Origin: Doris montereyensis
Lineage: Eukaryota; Mollusca; Gastropoda; Nudibranchia; Dorididae
Direction: 5' to 3'
DNA length: 64,000 nucleotides
Assembly: GCA_037039925.1 (NCBI GenBank)
Contig: JAXRKP010001082.1
Location: forward strand, 1 to 64,000
The notes beneath the pieces are model-generated. The model made no database searches, had not been told where the DNA came from, and was given only the letters and a program-made list of their open reading frames with translations. How positions within the stretch are numbered: the stretch's first letter is position 1; every line of letters begins with the position of its first letter. A program made the translations under genes and the position numbers. Below, one piece after another: positions 44,747 through 57,268 of the stretch.

Positions 44747-47348
44747 GCCCCCTATACCTATATATGAATGCAAAGGCAAAGGCCATTTTGTCTTCAGTTG
44801 CACATGACGACAGAATTACTGTTTTAAAACAGCCCATACAAAACATTAAAGTATATTGGATTACAGAAGTAGTGGTCTAGGAACACGCCCCTTGGGTGAT
44901 TGAAAAATTAATGTGGTAGGCAGACTGTGGTAGTAAGAGGACGGCAAACGTTAGCGCATAAAGAAAAGTTATGACCATGATTAAATCTTATTCTTACCCA
45001 ACCTGTCAATCATGCAATAACTTTTTTTTTATCAGCATCAGTTTAACGAGGGGCAAGTCAACCTTGCAGGGGTAGGAACTTAATGTAGCCAATTTCTACC
45101 TAACAAGCACGTTACAAATCAATGAAAGTTCTCATTTGCTAACACCACATTGGTTGGACATGCATATTTGATTTCATTGACAATCGTAACATATGTTATT
45201 GTTGAGCAATAAGGAATTAAGACCATTGTTAGTTTTGTATACCCAAAACATCTTGTTTTGTGACGCCATGCTGTCTGGCAGGTAGAGTGACTGTAAGAAA
45301 TTACCTATGTTGGACGATGACCATTATTTGCTTAGCACAGGCGGATGAAATTTGCTCCTTGCCGTCTGGCAAGTGGAGAAAGTTTGCCATCAACACCTAT
45401 CTATTACAGCCGAGTGGTGTGGCTTGATGATTTACACATCGGGTTTAATTAAAATGACATCATATTTAAAGTTTATGAAAAAAAGACATATGTCTCGAAA
45501 ACCTTGAAAAGTTAAGTGTGTTAAAGATCATGTTGTAAGCTGGTCCCAAAAATTCTGAGATGGCACACCGATAGATGAACCATGGTGTCCGGTGACTTGT
45601 ACTTGTTCTTAGACTTAGACCAATGCTACCGTATTGGTATTGGTATTTACAGACAAAGACGAAGCAAAAGATTAAAATTAGAAATACATGAATTTATAGG
45701 TAGGCAGAAAGTACCATTAAATCTAATGTAGGTGGGTGGAAAAACTCTTATAGGTATTGAGTACATGTCCCCTGAAAGATATATTTAAAAACCCTGGCCT
45801 ATTTTGCAGGCTCTCCCCGCAATCAGTACATTGTTCATGTACACCCTACCCAAAACCATGAGGTGTGCATTGAACTGTGGTGGGTATTATGTAAAATAAT
45901 AAGCAAACCAACCCAAAGGAGACGTTTAAGAGAAGCTTTCTTGTCGTTAAAGAGAGTTATATGTTTTGTAATGATATGGTAATTCCATTCAATATATCTG
46001 CGTTTGTTTTATATATATTCTATTGCAGACACTGGCAAATCAGTTTACGTTATATCATTCTTTCTTGTATTAATCTGTTTTAGCTGTTTGTGTGGGTTGT
46101 TTTGGGTTTTTTGTTGTTTTTTTTTTTTGCGTTGAGCATGCAGAGATTATTTATTTACCTGTATATATATAGATAATATTATATTTTGTATAAATTCATT
46201 CTGTGTCTGGTCACTGAAATCATAACAAACCATTGGTTACTACCCCATGGGAAAAAATGAGTCTTTGTATAGATGAACACTAAGAAGACACCAGTGATTT
46301 TTTTGTGGAGCATCAAATTAAATAGGTTGTCTTTTTTCGTTTCTTTTTTGCATTGCATTGCAGTATAAATAATAAGCACCATCTCGTAGAGTTTTGTTGC
46401 TTCTTCATTTTGACTAATTTGATGTTTGGTTTATACAGATATCTTTCAATTTTAATAATTTTTATAAGAAAGTTCTGACAATTTTAAGATTTCCTCACAA
46501 ATGAAACTCATGAGAATTTGCTAACTGAATAATTTCCCAAATTTGAGATGTCATCATAATGTTTCTTAAAAGTGGTTCCAAAACTCTTGAAATCTTGGCA
46601 GTGTCTACACCATGTGATGCAGTCCGTACCCACATCCAGCCCCCCCCCCCCCCTCCCCCCAAAAAAAATAAAAATAAATAAAAATAAAATTAAAATAAAG
46701 TGTGAGTGGAATAGACAAAAGAAAAGTTCTAATTCAAGGTTTCACTTTCCACATGTTCCCTCCGGTATGTCTATAATGTACATGCATGATATTGATGAAT
46801 GACATAAATTAAATATTGAAGTTCTTTAGGAACAAAGACGAGACACAGTCAAACACTAAGGAATACGCAGAAAAAATCTTTGAGCACCAGACAAAATCGA
46901 ACTCACGTCCTCTGTGCCAGCACCCAATGCCTCGTCATGAATAGAGAGCGCACTAAGAATCATGCTAACTACGCTCTTTTGTAGTGCATTGTCTTTTCAC
47001 TGGTAGGTGATGGATGCTGACGTGGAGGTTGCGGGTTTGATTGTTTGGTTGTCCAAGGTTTCTTTCTCTGTCTATTCCTTTGTGTTTGTCTCATCTTTGT
47101 TCACATGGGGCTTCTACATTTATTTCATGTCCTTAATCATCACTTTGGACATGCCCTTTGCCTCACTGTTTGTCTTATGCATGATAATAATGATGATGTA
47201 CCTAGAAAAAGGAAGGTAATCACAACAGCCAACCACCAGTCATGTATGTAATAGGAATACAACATGTATATTTATAATATTATTATTATATGTTATGTAT
47301 CTGATCCATTTTTGGTTACCAAGTCATGTATTGTTATATATGTATATG

Positions 47349-47350
<2 letters not shown>
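44747..47350. other. Intergenic, no gene recognised
   Basis: AT-rich. A tRNA-like minus-strand SINE head may lie at 46880-46985 (GTGAGTTCGATTTTG), and a C-run plus A-rich tract is at 46640-46700. Nothing coding was recognised. Confidence 0.5.

Positions 47351-47443
<93 letters not shown>
47351..47443. repeat. (TA)n microsatellite
   Basis: About 90 bp of perfect TA dinucleotides, able to fold back on itself and prone to assembly length error. Confidence 0.98.
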
Positions 47444-47445
<2 letters not shown>

Positions 47446-47659
47446 GTGTGTGCATTGTGGCTGTGTACTATGTGGTTAAATGGAGAAACACATTTGTAAA
47501 TAGATGTATGATTATCTTAACACCCTCCAAGTTTGTCTGAGTTGCTTCGTTCATTATAATTATATATGTATTTTCTTGTCTGGTTTTGGTTAGAGATATT
47601 CTGTCTTTGACTGATGTTGCTTTGTTTAGGAGGTATGTGGTTGTTTTGTTAAATTTGTT

Positions 47660-48190
47660 TGAGGGGATGCTGTCATTTTGTCTTGGGGTTGGGGGGGGGG
47701 GGGGGGGGGGGGGGGTATTTTTGTTTTATTTATGAGTAATATGAGGGATGCTTTTGTTTTGTTTGAGGGATGTTGTTCCGTTTGGGGTATGCTATGGGTG
47801 TTTTGTCTGGGAGTATACTGTGGTTGTTTGGCCTGGGTGGATGCTGTGGGTTTTTTTGTGTCTTGTGGGGGATGCTGTTGTTTTTTTGTCTGGTGGGGTG
47901 ATGCTTTTTTGTTTTGTCGGAGTGGAAATGCTGTTGTTTTCTCTGAGGCAGAGGGGCTGCTGTTGTTGTTTTGTCTGTGAAGGATGCTGTTGTTATGCCG
48001 GGGGGGGGGGGCTGTTGTTTTATCGGAGGGATGTTGCTATCATGTTGTACATGGGAGCCAGGGTGCTGTTTCGTGGGGGAGGCTGTTGTTGTTTCGTCAG
48101 GAAGGGGTAAGGGTGCTGCTATTTTTGTGGGGGTGTTGCAGTTGTTTGATTTTTTTGGTGTTTGTGTTAGGCTTGTTTGGTAGGGGTTGT
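47660..48190 (+). repeat. G/T-rich diverged repeat with poly-G
   Basis: A G-run of about 27 (47688-47715) is followed by some ten loose copies of GGGATGCTGTTGTTTTGTCTG, separated by G-runs. One strand is almost free of C and A. The long open frames through it are composition artefacts. Confidence 0.8.
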
Positions 48191-48205
48191 CTGTGAAGGG
48201 GGACC

Positions 48206-48868
48206 CCTCTAATCTAGAAATATTGATGGATCGTATACTATAAATTGTCCCGATTTTTTTTTAGCCAAGTTTCCGATTACCTGGGGACCTAGGGGCTTTT
48301 GATTTTCCATCAACAGTTTGACTCTTGAAGTACTTAAGTCCTGCCACGTCATGTTTTTAAGTTTAAACACATCTAGGACTTGGCATCCAAACTTAAATCA
48401 GTTCTCCTCTTGCTAGCCATGTTGAATATAGATTGAAAAGGATGATGTCTAATGGAATAGGGTTCAAAAGTGACGAAACAAAGTGAAGGGTAAAATACAG
48501 AATTAAACGAACTATTTTTTTGTAGCCACAGGACCAGTTGATCAAAACAAACATGGCATCTATCAGTGATGTCATTCACAGTCGCAGGCTATGACTATGG
48601 CAGTGCACGAGTCTGCTTTATAAGTATGGCCCCATGGGTGTAAAACTTAATTGTTTGACACGCAAACCAAATTTGGATAACAAATGAGTGTTGGAATAAA
48701 TAATTATGGGGAAATAGTGATACTTGATAATCGATGCAAGTCTGCGAAAAATTGTCCCGATTATCCGGGAGCTTTCCCTTTTAGAGATGTAAATACAGTA
48801 TATACATAGAAAAAATTCCGTTTCCTGGGATTTCTTCCCGATTCCCTGAGTTCCCGATCAGAGAGGTA
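48206..48868. mobile_element. Pogo-like MITE, diverged copy
   Basis: Shares with 62865-63575 in order CACAGGACCAGT..TGATCAAAACAAA, ACATGGCAT, GTTGGAATAA, CCGATTCCCTGA and the end CCCGATCAGAGAGGT. The left end GACCCCTCTAATCT is the decayed inverted partner. Confidence 0.72.
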
Positions 48869-49399
48869 CAACTATTTTTTTTTAAATGTTTAGTTGGTTG
48901 GTGGTGAAGGAGGTGTTTTGGTTGGATTGTTTTGTTTGTTGTTTTGTTTTTTTTGTTTTGTTTTGTGGGGGGAAGGGGTGTTCTAACTTTTCTATGTGTG
49001 TGTGTGTGTGTGTGTTGTTACAGTTGTTGCAAATTTCGCTTTGCTTTGTTGTGAAACGGAAATAGGAGGAAGTGGTCGGGAATAGCAGTGCGGGAGCTCA
49101 GAGGGGGTACAGGGTTTTATGAAACTAAAACTTATTTCCAGCTGCATTTCGTGTGGTATTTTCAAATGGAATGGGAAGCACTTCGTTTACTTCAGCTAAT
49201 GTCGGTCACCAATCCTCAATCCTCTCTACTGATGCTAGTTGCTACTGGTCTGTGTGCTGTTCTTTCCCAGAGTGTTCCATTTTGAATTTTATCTGACCAC
49301 TTGACTGAATCCGTAGTATTTTTTTTTTAAAGGCGTGTGTTAACAAATCTCAGACGTTTTCAGCTCGAAGTCTTAGAGAGGTTCCAGGTCTTGCACACA

Positions 49400-52300
49400 T
49401 ATAACACTAACAACACTGATTTGCCGGGCAGTGGACAGGTAAGCTGTCATGGAAGGGGATTAGGCGGTCCCGCCTCCACGAATCTCCTGCTGCCTTGCAG
49501 GCGGGTTCTTGTTGACCAAAGGCTCAGGGAGTTAACCCTGACAAAAAAATAACAATCTGCTGCCTTGCAGGCTGGTTTTGAGCAACCAAAAGCTAAGGGA
49601 ATTAACCCTGAAATTGAAAGAAAATAACAAGGCCCGGTAGGGGGCCTCAAGGTGGCAGCCCCACCATCTACTCAGTGTACAGTGGGTCAAATCCCCTGCC
49701 TATCCAAAACCAAACTGATTTAAAGAAATACATATTATAAGGATATACTCGGCTTGAACTTTCGAAGACGACTCTGGAAAAGAACAAGGACTGATTTTTG
49801 GAGCATGGAATATTAGGGCAATAAATGAAAAAGAGTTAAAATTAGCTGATGAAATGGAACAAATTCAAAGTAGACATTTTGACCATTACAGAAACAAAGA
49901 AAAAAGGACTAGAAAATGTATGACCAAATCCTACTTTAATCTTCTTAGGAGTAGATGTAAAAGATAGAGCTAGAACAGGAGTAGGCCTCCTAATGCATAA
50001 AAGACAAGAAAAGCTTATAGAAAGTTGGAAATGTATAAGCCCCGGCTATTAGAATTAGAGGTAAATATTAAACCAAAGGAAGAGAAATTAAATTATTAAT
50101 AGCATATGGACCAAACTAAGATACCACCAAAGAAGAAAAAGATATCTTCGAAAACGATTTAAACATAGCTGCAGAGAATCTAAAACCCAAACGGGAACTA
50201 ATGGTTTTAGGTGATTCAAACGCTCGAGTAGGCAAACAATGTAGAAACATCAGGAGGAGTAATAGGTAAAGAAGGAGAGACAACAACTTCTCCAACTCCA
50301 AATGGAAAGAGACTAATAGATTTTTGCCTAAAGAATAACATGAAAAAAGCTAACACATTTTTTCCTCATAAAGATATCCACAAATATAAAAGAGTAAATG
50401 AAGACAGATGTGAAAAGTCAATTATAGACTACATAAAAGTTAACAGTTTCCTTTTTTACAGTACAATGGATGCAAGAGTAAACAGAGGAGCAAAAATATT
50501 TAGTGATCATCACCTAATGGTAGCCAAAATGAGATTATTAACTGAAGAAAATAAACAGAAAAGGAAAGAGAAGAAAGCTACTAAACTCAAAATAGAAGAA
50601 CCAAATAAACCAATAGTATAAAAGATAAACCAATCCAGGATAAAAAGATCTATCAGTGAAAGGCAGATGGATCTGAAGGATAGCACAATAGAAGAAAAGT
50701 GGCAAAGGTATAAATAAAGAAACAATCTTCAGTAGTACTGAAGAGGTCTGTAGTAGGAAACAAATTAAAGGAGATAGGAAAAGAACAGCATGGTGGAATT
50801 AGAATGTCAAGACTAAGATCAAAGAAAAGAAGGATGCCTGGAAGAAATAATTGGAAACAAAGAGACCAAAGGATAGGATAGATTACGTGAGTAAAAGAAC
50901 TATCGCCAAAGAGGAAGTTAGGAAAGAAAAATAGGAACCGTGGGAAGAGTTTGGACAAAGTCTTCAAGAAAGCTATCAAGGAAATCAAAAGCTGTTCTGG
51001 GGAGCAATGAAGAGCATGAGAAAGACCAAAGCATGCCCAATACGACAAATCAAGAACGCCAAAGGAGAACTAATGATTGAAAGTAAAAGGAGACAGCGAA
51101 ATCATGGGTACGTGGAGAAAATATTTTCAACAATTACATAATCCCCCAGAACATATGAAACATGGAGTACAGATCATTAAGTAAGCGTAACAAGTAATCC
51201 AGATGAGACAGTTGAAGGTGTAGATATCTCAATAGAAGAACTCCAAACAGCTATAAGAAAAGTGAAATTAGGAAAGGCCCCAGGAGCAGATCAAGTTTAT
51301 CCAGAAATGATTAAAAACCAAAGGAGAAAAGCAGACAAACTACTTCATGCAATATGTCAACAAGCATGGAAGTCAAAGCAGGTGTCAGACGACTGGAAGA
51401 AGGGAATGGTAGTACCAATACACAAGAAAGGATCAACTATGGAATGATCAAACTATAGAGGGATATCACTACTTAGCGTACCACGAAAAGTGTATACCAG
51501 GATTCTGGAAACGAGAGTAAGGAAAAGAATAGAGGATCAGATTGAAGAACACCAGAGTGGATTTAGACCAGGAAGAAGTGTACAAGACCACATATTTACA
51601 ATAAGATGAATAATAGAAAAATTCCTTGAGAGAAACATTGACTTGCACCTGTATTTTATTGACTTAGAAAAGGCATTTGACAATGACACTGAGAGGAGGG
51701 ACGAACTATGGCATTCCTTAAAAGAACACAATGTAGAGCACAATTTTAAAACGTTTTTTTTTACAATAAACCAACATGTGCAGTGAGAGTAGCTGGAAAT
51801 GTATCTGCAGAATTTGATGTAGATATAGGAGTAAGACAGGATTGTGTCCTAAGTCCTCTTTTTTGTTTATCACTTATCACGTTTATGGATTCAGTCGCAA
51901 AGGCATCCCCAAAAATGAAGAAATAGAATGTAGGTATGTGGAAGCTCAAACCAATAAATGTATGAATGCTTTCATTTGCTGATGATTTAGTTCTGTTTGG
52001 AAAATCAGAAAGGGGTCTGCAATTGAATATCAACATGATGAATAATGAGTTAAATAAAAGAGTAAATACAAAGAAAACCAAAAACAATGCTAGTAATTAG
52101 GGAAGCTAAAACACAAAATCTTAAATTGGGCAGGGAGAATTTAGAATAAGTTCAAAGATACAATTACCTAGGAGTTATGACTAACTCAGAGGGAAAACTA
52201 AGAGAAGAAATCAGCCAGAGAATAAAAAAGGCAAGTGCAATATATAACCATCTAGGAAAGGCATTTGTAGGTAAACAAGAATTGTCAACAAAAACCAAAA

Positions 52301-52780
52301 TGGCAGTATACAACACAGTTTATTGTCCTACTCTCTTCTATCATAGCGAAACCTGGACAATAGACAGTAGGGAATACAGAAGAATACAGGCAGCCGAAAT
52401 GTAATACATAAGAAGAGTAGTAGGGAAAACTAAAAATCCAAACACAACAATAAGAGATCAAACCAAAGCAGATAGCATAAAAATATTAAAAATTAGATGA
52501 ATCAACTGAAATAGTTTGGGCATGTTAACAGAATAAATGACAATAGAATAGCTAAATCGGAATACAGTGCTAAAACTCAAGGTAAAAGACCAAAAGGCAG
52601 ACATTGGAGAAAGTGGGAAGAAGATATAAAAGAGGCATTATCGCAAATAAATTTAACTTTCACGGAAGGAAACAGAAAATGTCAGGACAGGGCAACCTGG
52701 AAAAAAGATAATTTCGGGCATCTAAACCCATACACCGGAAGGTAGAATGGGAGCTGATAAAGAAAGGAAGAAGCACTGAT
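49400..52780 (+). mobile_element. CFDP2-like non-LTR retrotransposon, copy 2, broken
   Basis: Same family as 25737-29014, opposite orientation. 5' monomers with CTGCCTTGCAGGC at 49488 and 49559; APE start LIFGAWNI near 49795; KLGKAPGADQVYPEMIKNQR at 51265; a SFADDLVLFGKS block near 51975; C-terminal MAVYNTVYCPTLF and YIRRVVGKT around 52300-52430; 3' tail to about 52780. Stops and frameshifts interrupt every domain. Confidence 0.88.
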
Positions 52781-52820
52781 TTGGCATTGGAGTTTTAAAA
52801 AAGTATCTTTGTTTTAGTGG

Positions 52821-53108
52821 TGAGCGGGCGGTTGGCAGATGCTGCTGGTAGGTCTTACTTTTTCCTTTCCTTCATTTTTTCACTTATCTTTCATCTTGCG
52901 CGGACGGTTGGCGATGGTACTGGTAGGTCCTACTTCTTTCATTTCCTTCTTTCACTTATCTTGCTGTTTCCTCTTAATCTTAATTCACCCTGATATCACC
53001 GCAATGGTGGACATGGTAAATTTCAAAGAAACTTTCATCTTGCTGTTTCCTCTTAATTCACCCTGAGATCACTGCAATGGTGGACAGGGTCAATTTTAAA
53101 GAAACAAA
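52821..53108 (+). mobile_element. Short retroposon with a second copy nested inside it
   Basis: The outer copy is flanked by a perfect 12-bp duplication TTGTTTTAGTGG (52809-52820 and 53109-53120). It is split at TTTCATCTTG, which is repeated at 52889-52898 and 53033-53042 around an inner full copy, 52899-53032 (134 bp, CGCGGACGGTTGGCG to TTTCAAAGAAAC). Both have variable-length target duplications and a GAAAC(AAA) tail, as expected of LINE-driven retroposition. Confidence 0.92.
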
Positions 53109-53109
53109 T

Positions 53110-53315
53110 TGTTTTAGTGGAGATGGTGCGGTCTTTCCAGATCTTAGTTCTTGAATGCTGTTCTTGATTTTCATGTTTTTGCCTTGATTTTGCTTTCTAC
53201 TGCTGTTTCTCCTACATTATCAACTACACTGCCAAGATAAGTAAAGTTGTCCGTTACCTCAAGAGGTTTGTTGTCCACAGTGATTGGTTCAGTACATGTT
53301 ATGTTTAAAAGGGGG
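53110..53315 (-). mobile_element. LINE fragment (RT C-terminal region)
   Basis: On minus it reads LEVTDNFTYLGSVVDNVGET then AVESKIKAKT, the FxYLGS block found after the catalytic box of many non-LTR reverse transcriptases. It starts right after the short retroposon. Confidence 0.65.
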
Positions 53316-53527
53316 GGGTTCCTGAAAAGGCAGTTTTACCACAACTGGAACAAAACTTTTTAAAATTACACTACTGAATAAAGCAGTTCATTCCCATTGA
53401 CATTCATATCATAACAAAGGCTATCGATTCTTTCATTTTATACGATTTTTTTAGAAATGATACCGGCCAAACCTTCAACACCTCGGCTGTACTATGAAAT
53501 CCGGAAATGTTGTCTAAAATATAACAA

Positions 53528-54340
53528 GTTGGTACTCATTTTAATTACCACAAAATACGCTATCTGAAGAATTTACTTTTGATTAATTATTGTCAATATT
53601 AGCTAAGATCGGCCGAATATTACGGGAAACATTCTGCGCACCTGTTATAAGAAAAATGCCATCCCGACATGTGTATAAGAGATCTGGAGCAGTTGAAATA
53701 GGCTCGACATGAAGTATTTGAAAGCCTCTCGTGATTGTATGATGTTTCAATGTATTATATTATTATTGTATAGGTTTATATGGGAAAAAACATTGAAATA
53801 ACCGGAAAAAAAGGTTTAAAATGCGATTTTCTCAAAATGTCCCACTTTGACAGTGATAATGATATGCGATCTACTTTTTTAATTATTGCCCGATTGCCCC
53901 CAAATTTGGTATATCGCATCTATAAAATAATAAAAACTGTCCAATAGCGTGTTTTCGATATCTCTTCAAGGTTTTGCAAAACAATTTTTTTTGTAATTTA
54001 ATTTGCCAAAAATTGGTAAGGTTGCTATATAATATGTATTTTCAAAAAATCATAAAATGAAAACCGTTTCATTTATCAAAAAAAAACAACTACTGGGTGA
54101 GCCTAGATATTGAACCAAATGACGTGTGTGCAAAGTTATAGCCAATTCTATTTATAACTGAAAAAGTCTATTTCAAATGAATTAGTTGTTATTTTCGCAT
54201 TGAAAATCCAAAATGGCGGCGTTCCCATGGCAACCACATAATAAAAAAAAGACTTTAATATCTTTTTCAGCTAATTTAGACATGCCAAGTACAATGGTAG
54301 TGGTTAAAATTGTCTATATCAAATAACAATAAAAAAAACT
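53528..54340 (+). repeat. Dispersed repeat A, second copy
   Basis: Partner of 31070-31740, with GCGATTTTCTCAAAATG, TTGCCCCCAAATTTGGTA and TTCCCATGGCAACCACAT in order. It is longer by a few insertions. Confidence 0.75.
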
Positions 54341-54374
54341 TATATATATATCTTTTTCTGATTCAGAGATGTGG

Positions 54375-54466
54375 AAAAATGGAGGGGGGGGGGGGGGGGG
54401 GAGGGGGAGCCGCGAGTCCTGATGGATGATGTTAAGGGCGCGCTGTCTAAAAAGTTTATGAATCCC
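54375..54466 (-). mobile_element. End of a CAGGG-type MITE
   Basis: The reverse complement, CAGGGATTCATAAACTTTT and GACATCATCCATCAG-like sequence, matches the left end at 55396-55450. A G-run of about 17 is included. Confidence 0.55.
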
Positions 54467-55395
54467 TGATCTAAATATTCATACAAAATGTTGTAGCGGG
54501 ATGTACACAGACAGAACAGTAAAGAAAGCACATACAAAGGAGAGTAGAAGAAATGAAGTGAAATGTAAGGAATACGGAAGGGAAAGTATTAAAGAAGAAT
54601 GCATTTTGTAAAACAAAACACAAAACAAACAACAACAAAAAGTTTTAAAAAGTAGCCTACACTACTCGTAAATGATTTGAGAAGAAAGCAAACCAGAAAG
54701 TAAGAAAAAAGAAAAGAAAACAAAAAGAAAGGAAAGTAAAACAAATGGAAATAAAACCACACAAAAGTAGCACATGACATATACGGTACTAAAAAAAGAA
54801 TGGTATAATACGCGTATAAAGGGAAATTAATAGAAGAAAAAATGCTAGAAAAGAAAAACAGATCAGCAGTAAAAAAAAAATCACAACACAACAATGCCGT
54901 TGCGAGTGAATGTGCATGTACACCAATAATAGAGAATAAAAGAAAATTATAACATTCAAACACAAACACAAAAGAAGTATTAAAAAAAGAAGCCAACTCG
55001 TTACTGAAGATCAGGAAACCATATTGTACTAGATCTAGGTGACCACTGAAATATTAAACCCAAATAAAGATCGAGAAATTCGTCAAAAAAATGTAGATAT
55101 AAATTAGGAATTTTACAGCAAGAGGCCAACTATACCCAGATTGAGTGTGTTAAATTGTTATCGAGATATTCGCATTCACATTTAAACTACAACAGTTGTT
55201 CTATATAAAAGTATCTATCCTATTCCGGCTGATGCACTCTCTAAGACGTAGAATGAAAATTTCAATCACGTTTTTGTGCTGCTCTTTTGGGATGGTTCAT
55301 ATCTTGTGATAATATTTCTCAAATCATGAAGTGATTAAACATTGTTGATTCTACACACCTTATCCTGGAGGAATCCCCACAGGTAATAGTCTAAG

Positions 55396-56354
<959 letters not shown>

Positions 56355-56544
56355 GTTTAGATATATAGTAGGCTAGTCCTTAGTTGATGTGGTGTTAAAT
56401 GTTCAGTCATGTTATTTTGTTCTGTGTATGTTTTGTAGTCATGCTATTGGCATGGGTTAATGGTAGGTCTGGGAGGTACCCGATGTTCCCCCAGGTCTAT
56501 AGAGATTTGTGTGTGTTTTAAAGGTACTGCGTGTGCAATTTTGT

Positions 56545-56623
56545 GACAGACAGACAGACAAAGACAGACAGTGAGACAGACAGACTGTCAGCGGGACAGA
56601 CAGACCGACAGAGAGACGAACAC

Positions 56624-56704
<81 letters not shown>

Positions 56705-56815
56705 CAGACAGACAGACAGACAGACAAAGACAGACAGACAGTGAGACAGACAGACTGTCAGAGAGACAGACAGTGAGACAGACAGACTGTCAGACCGACA
56801 GAGAGAGACAGACAA

Positions 56816-56883
<68 letters not shown>

Positions 56884-56887
56884 ATAG

Positions 56888-56930
<43 letters not shown>
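56545..56930. repeat. Compound GACA / GA / TA microsatellite
   Basis: GACA-rich 56545-56620 and 56700-56815, GA 56622-56700, TA 56829-56900, GA 56902-56926, then a G-run. All frames crossing it are artefacts. Confidence 0.97.
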
Positions 56931-56935
<5 letters not shown>

Positions 56936-56989
56936 ACATAGACCTGGGGGAACATAGACATGCTCCCATAGGTCTAACTCATTTCTTTA

Positions 56990-57085
56990 AACGTGTCTGT
57001 CTTTCATCTTGCTGTGTCTTCTTAATTTTCCCTGAAATCACCGTATATGATGGATGGGTAAATCCCAGTGAAAGAAACACGATGC
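56990..57085 (+). mobile_element. Short retroposon, 3' part
   Basis: CATCTTGCTGTGTCTTCTTA, CCCTGAAATCACCG and AGTGAAAGAAACAC match the 3' half of the GAAACAAA-tailed family. The head is missing. It lies about 140 bp before the ISCA2 start codon. Confidence 0.65.
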
Positions 57086-57224
57086 TTTGGTGGTGTTTCC
57101 GCACTAAACTATATTGGTGACATTTTCACATTAAACTAAACTAAAACAACTAGAATAATGTAATATTCTCGATATATTCAAGGGAAGCTACTCTTGATTC
57201 AGCGAAACATTTATAAACAAAAAT
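57086..57224 (+). promoter_or_regulatory. ISCA2 upstream interval
   Basis: AT-rich DNA between a retroposon fragment and the ISCA2 ATG. No TATA box in a convincing place. The call is positional. Confidence 0.3.
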
Positions 57225-57268
57225 ATGGCCGCGATGTCCACAACAGTTTTGAGAGTTGCAGTTGCACG
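57225..57268 (+). CDS. ISCA2: ISCA2 exon 1, start of transit peptide
   Basis: ATG opens [14 protein letters not shown] and ends in phase 2 at CACG|GTAGGT. The start resembles the MAAA of vertebrate ISCA2. It is the first ATG giving this frame, and phase agrees with exon 2. Confidence 0.8.

Noticed and set aside
47264..47540. Tyr/Ile repeat ORFs
   Set aside because: Translation of a (TA)n microsatellite.
47678..48196. Gly/Cys/Val-rich ORFs
   Set aside because: Low-complexity G/T DNA; several frames are open at once, as composition predicts.
54589..54996. 135-codon hydrophobic minus-strand ORF
   Set aside because: Phe/Leu/Ser-rich translation of an A-rich plus strand; no membrane-protein family resemblance.
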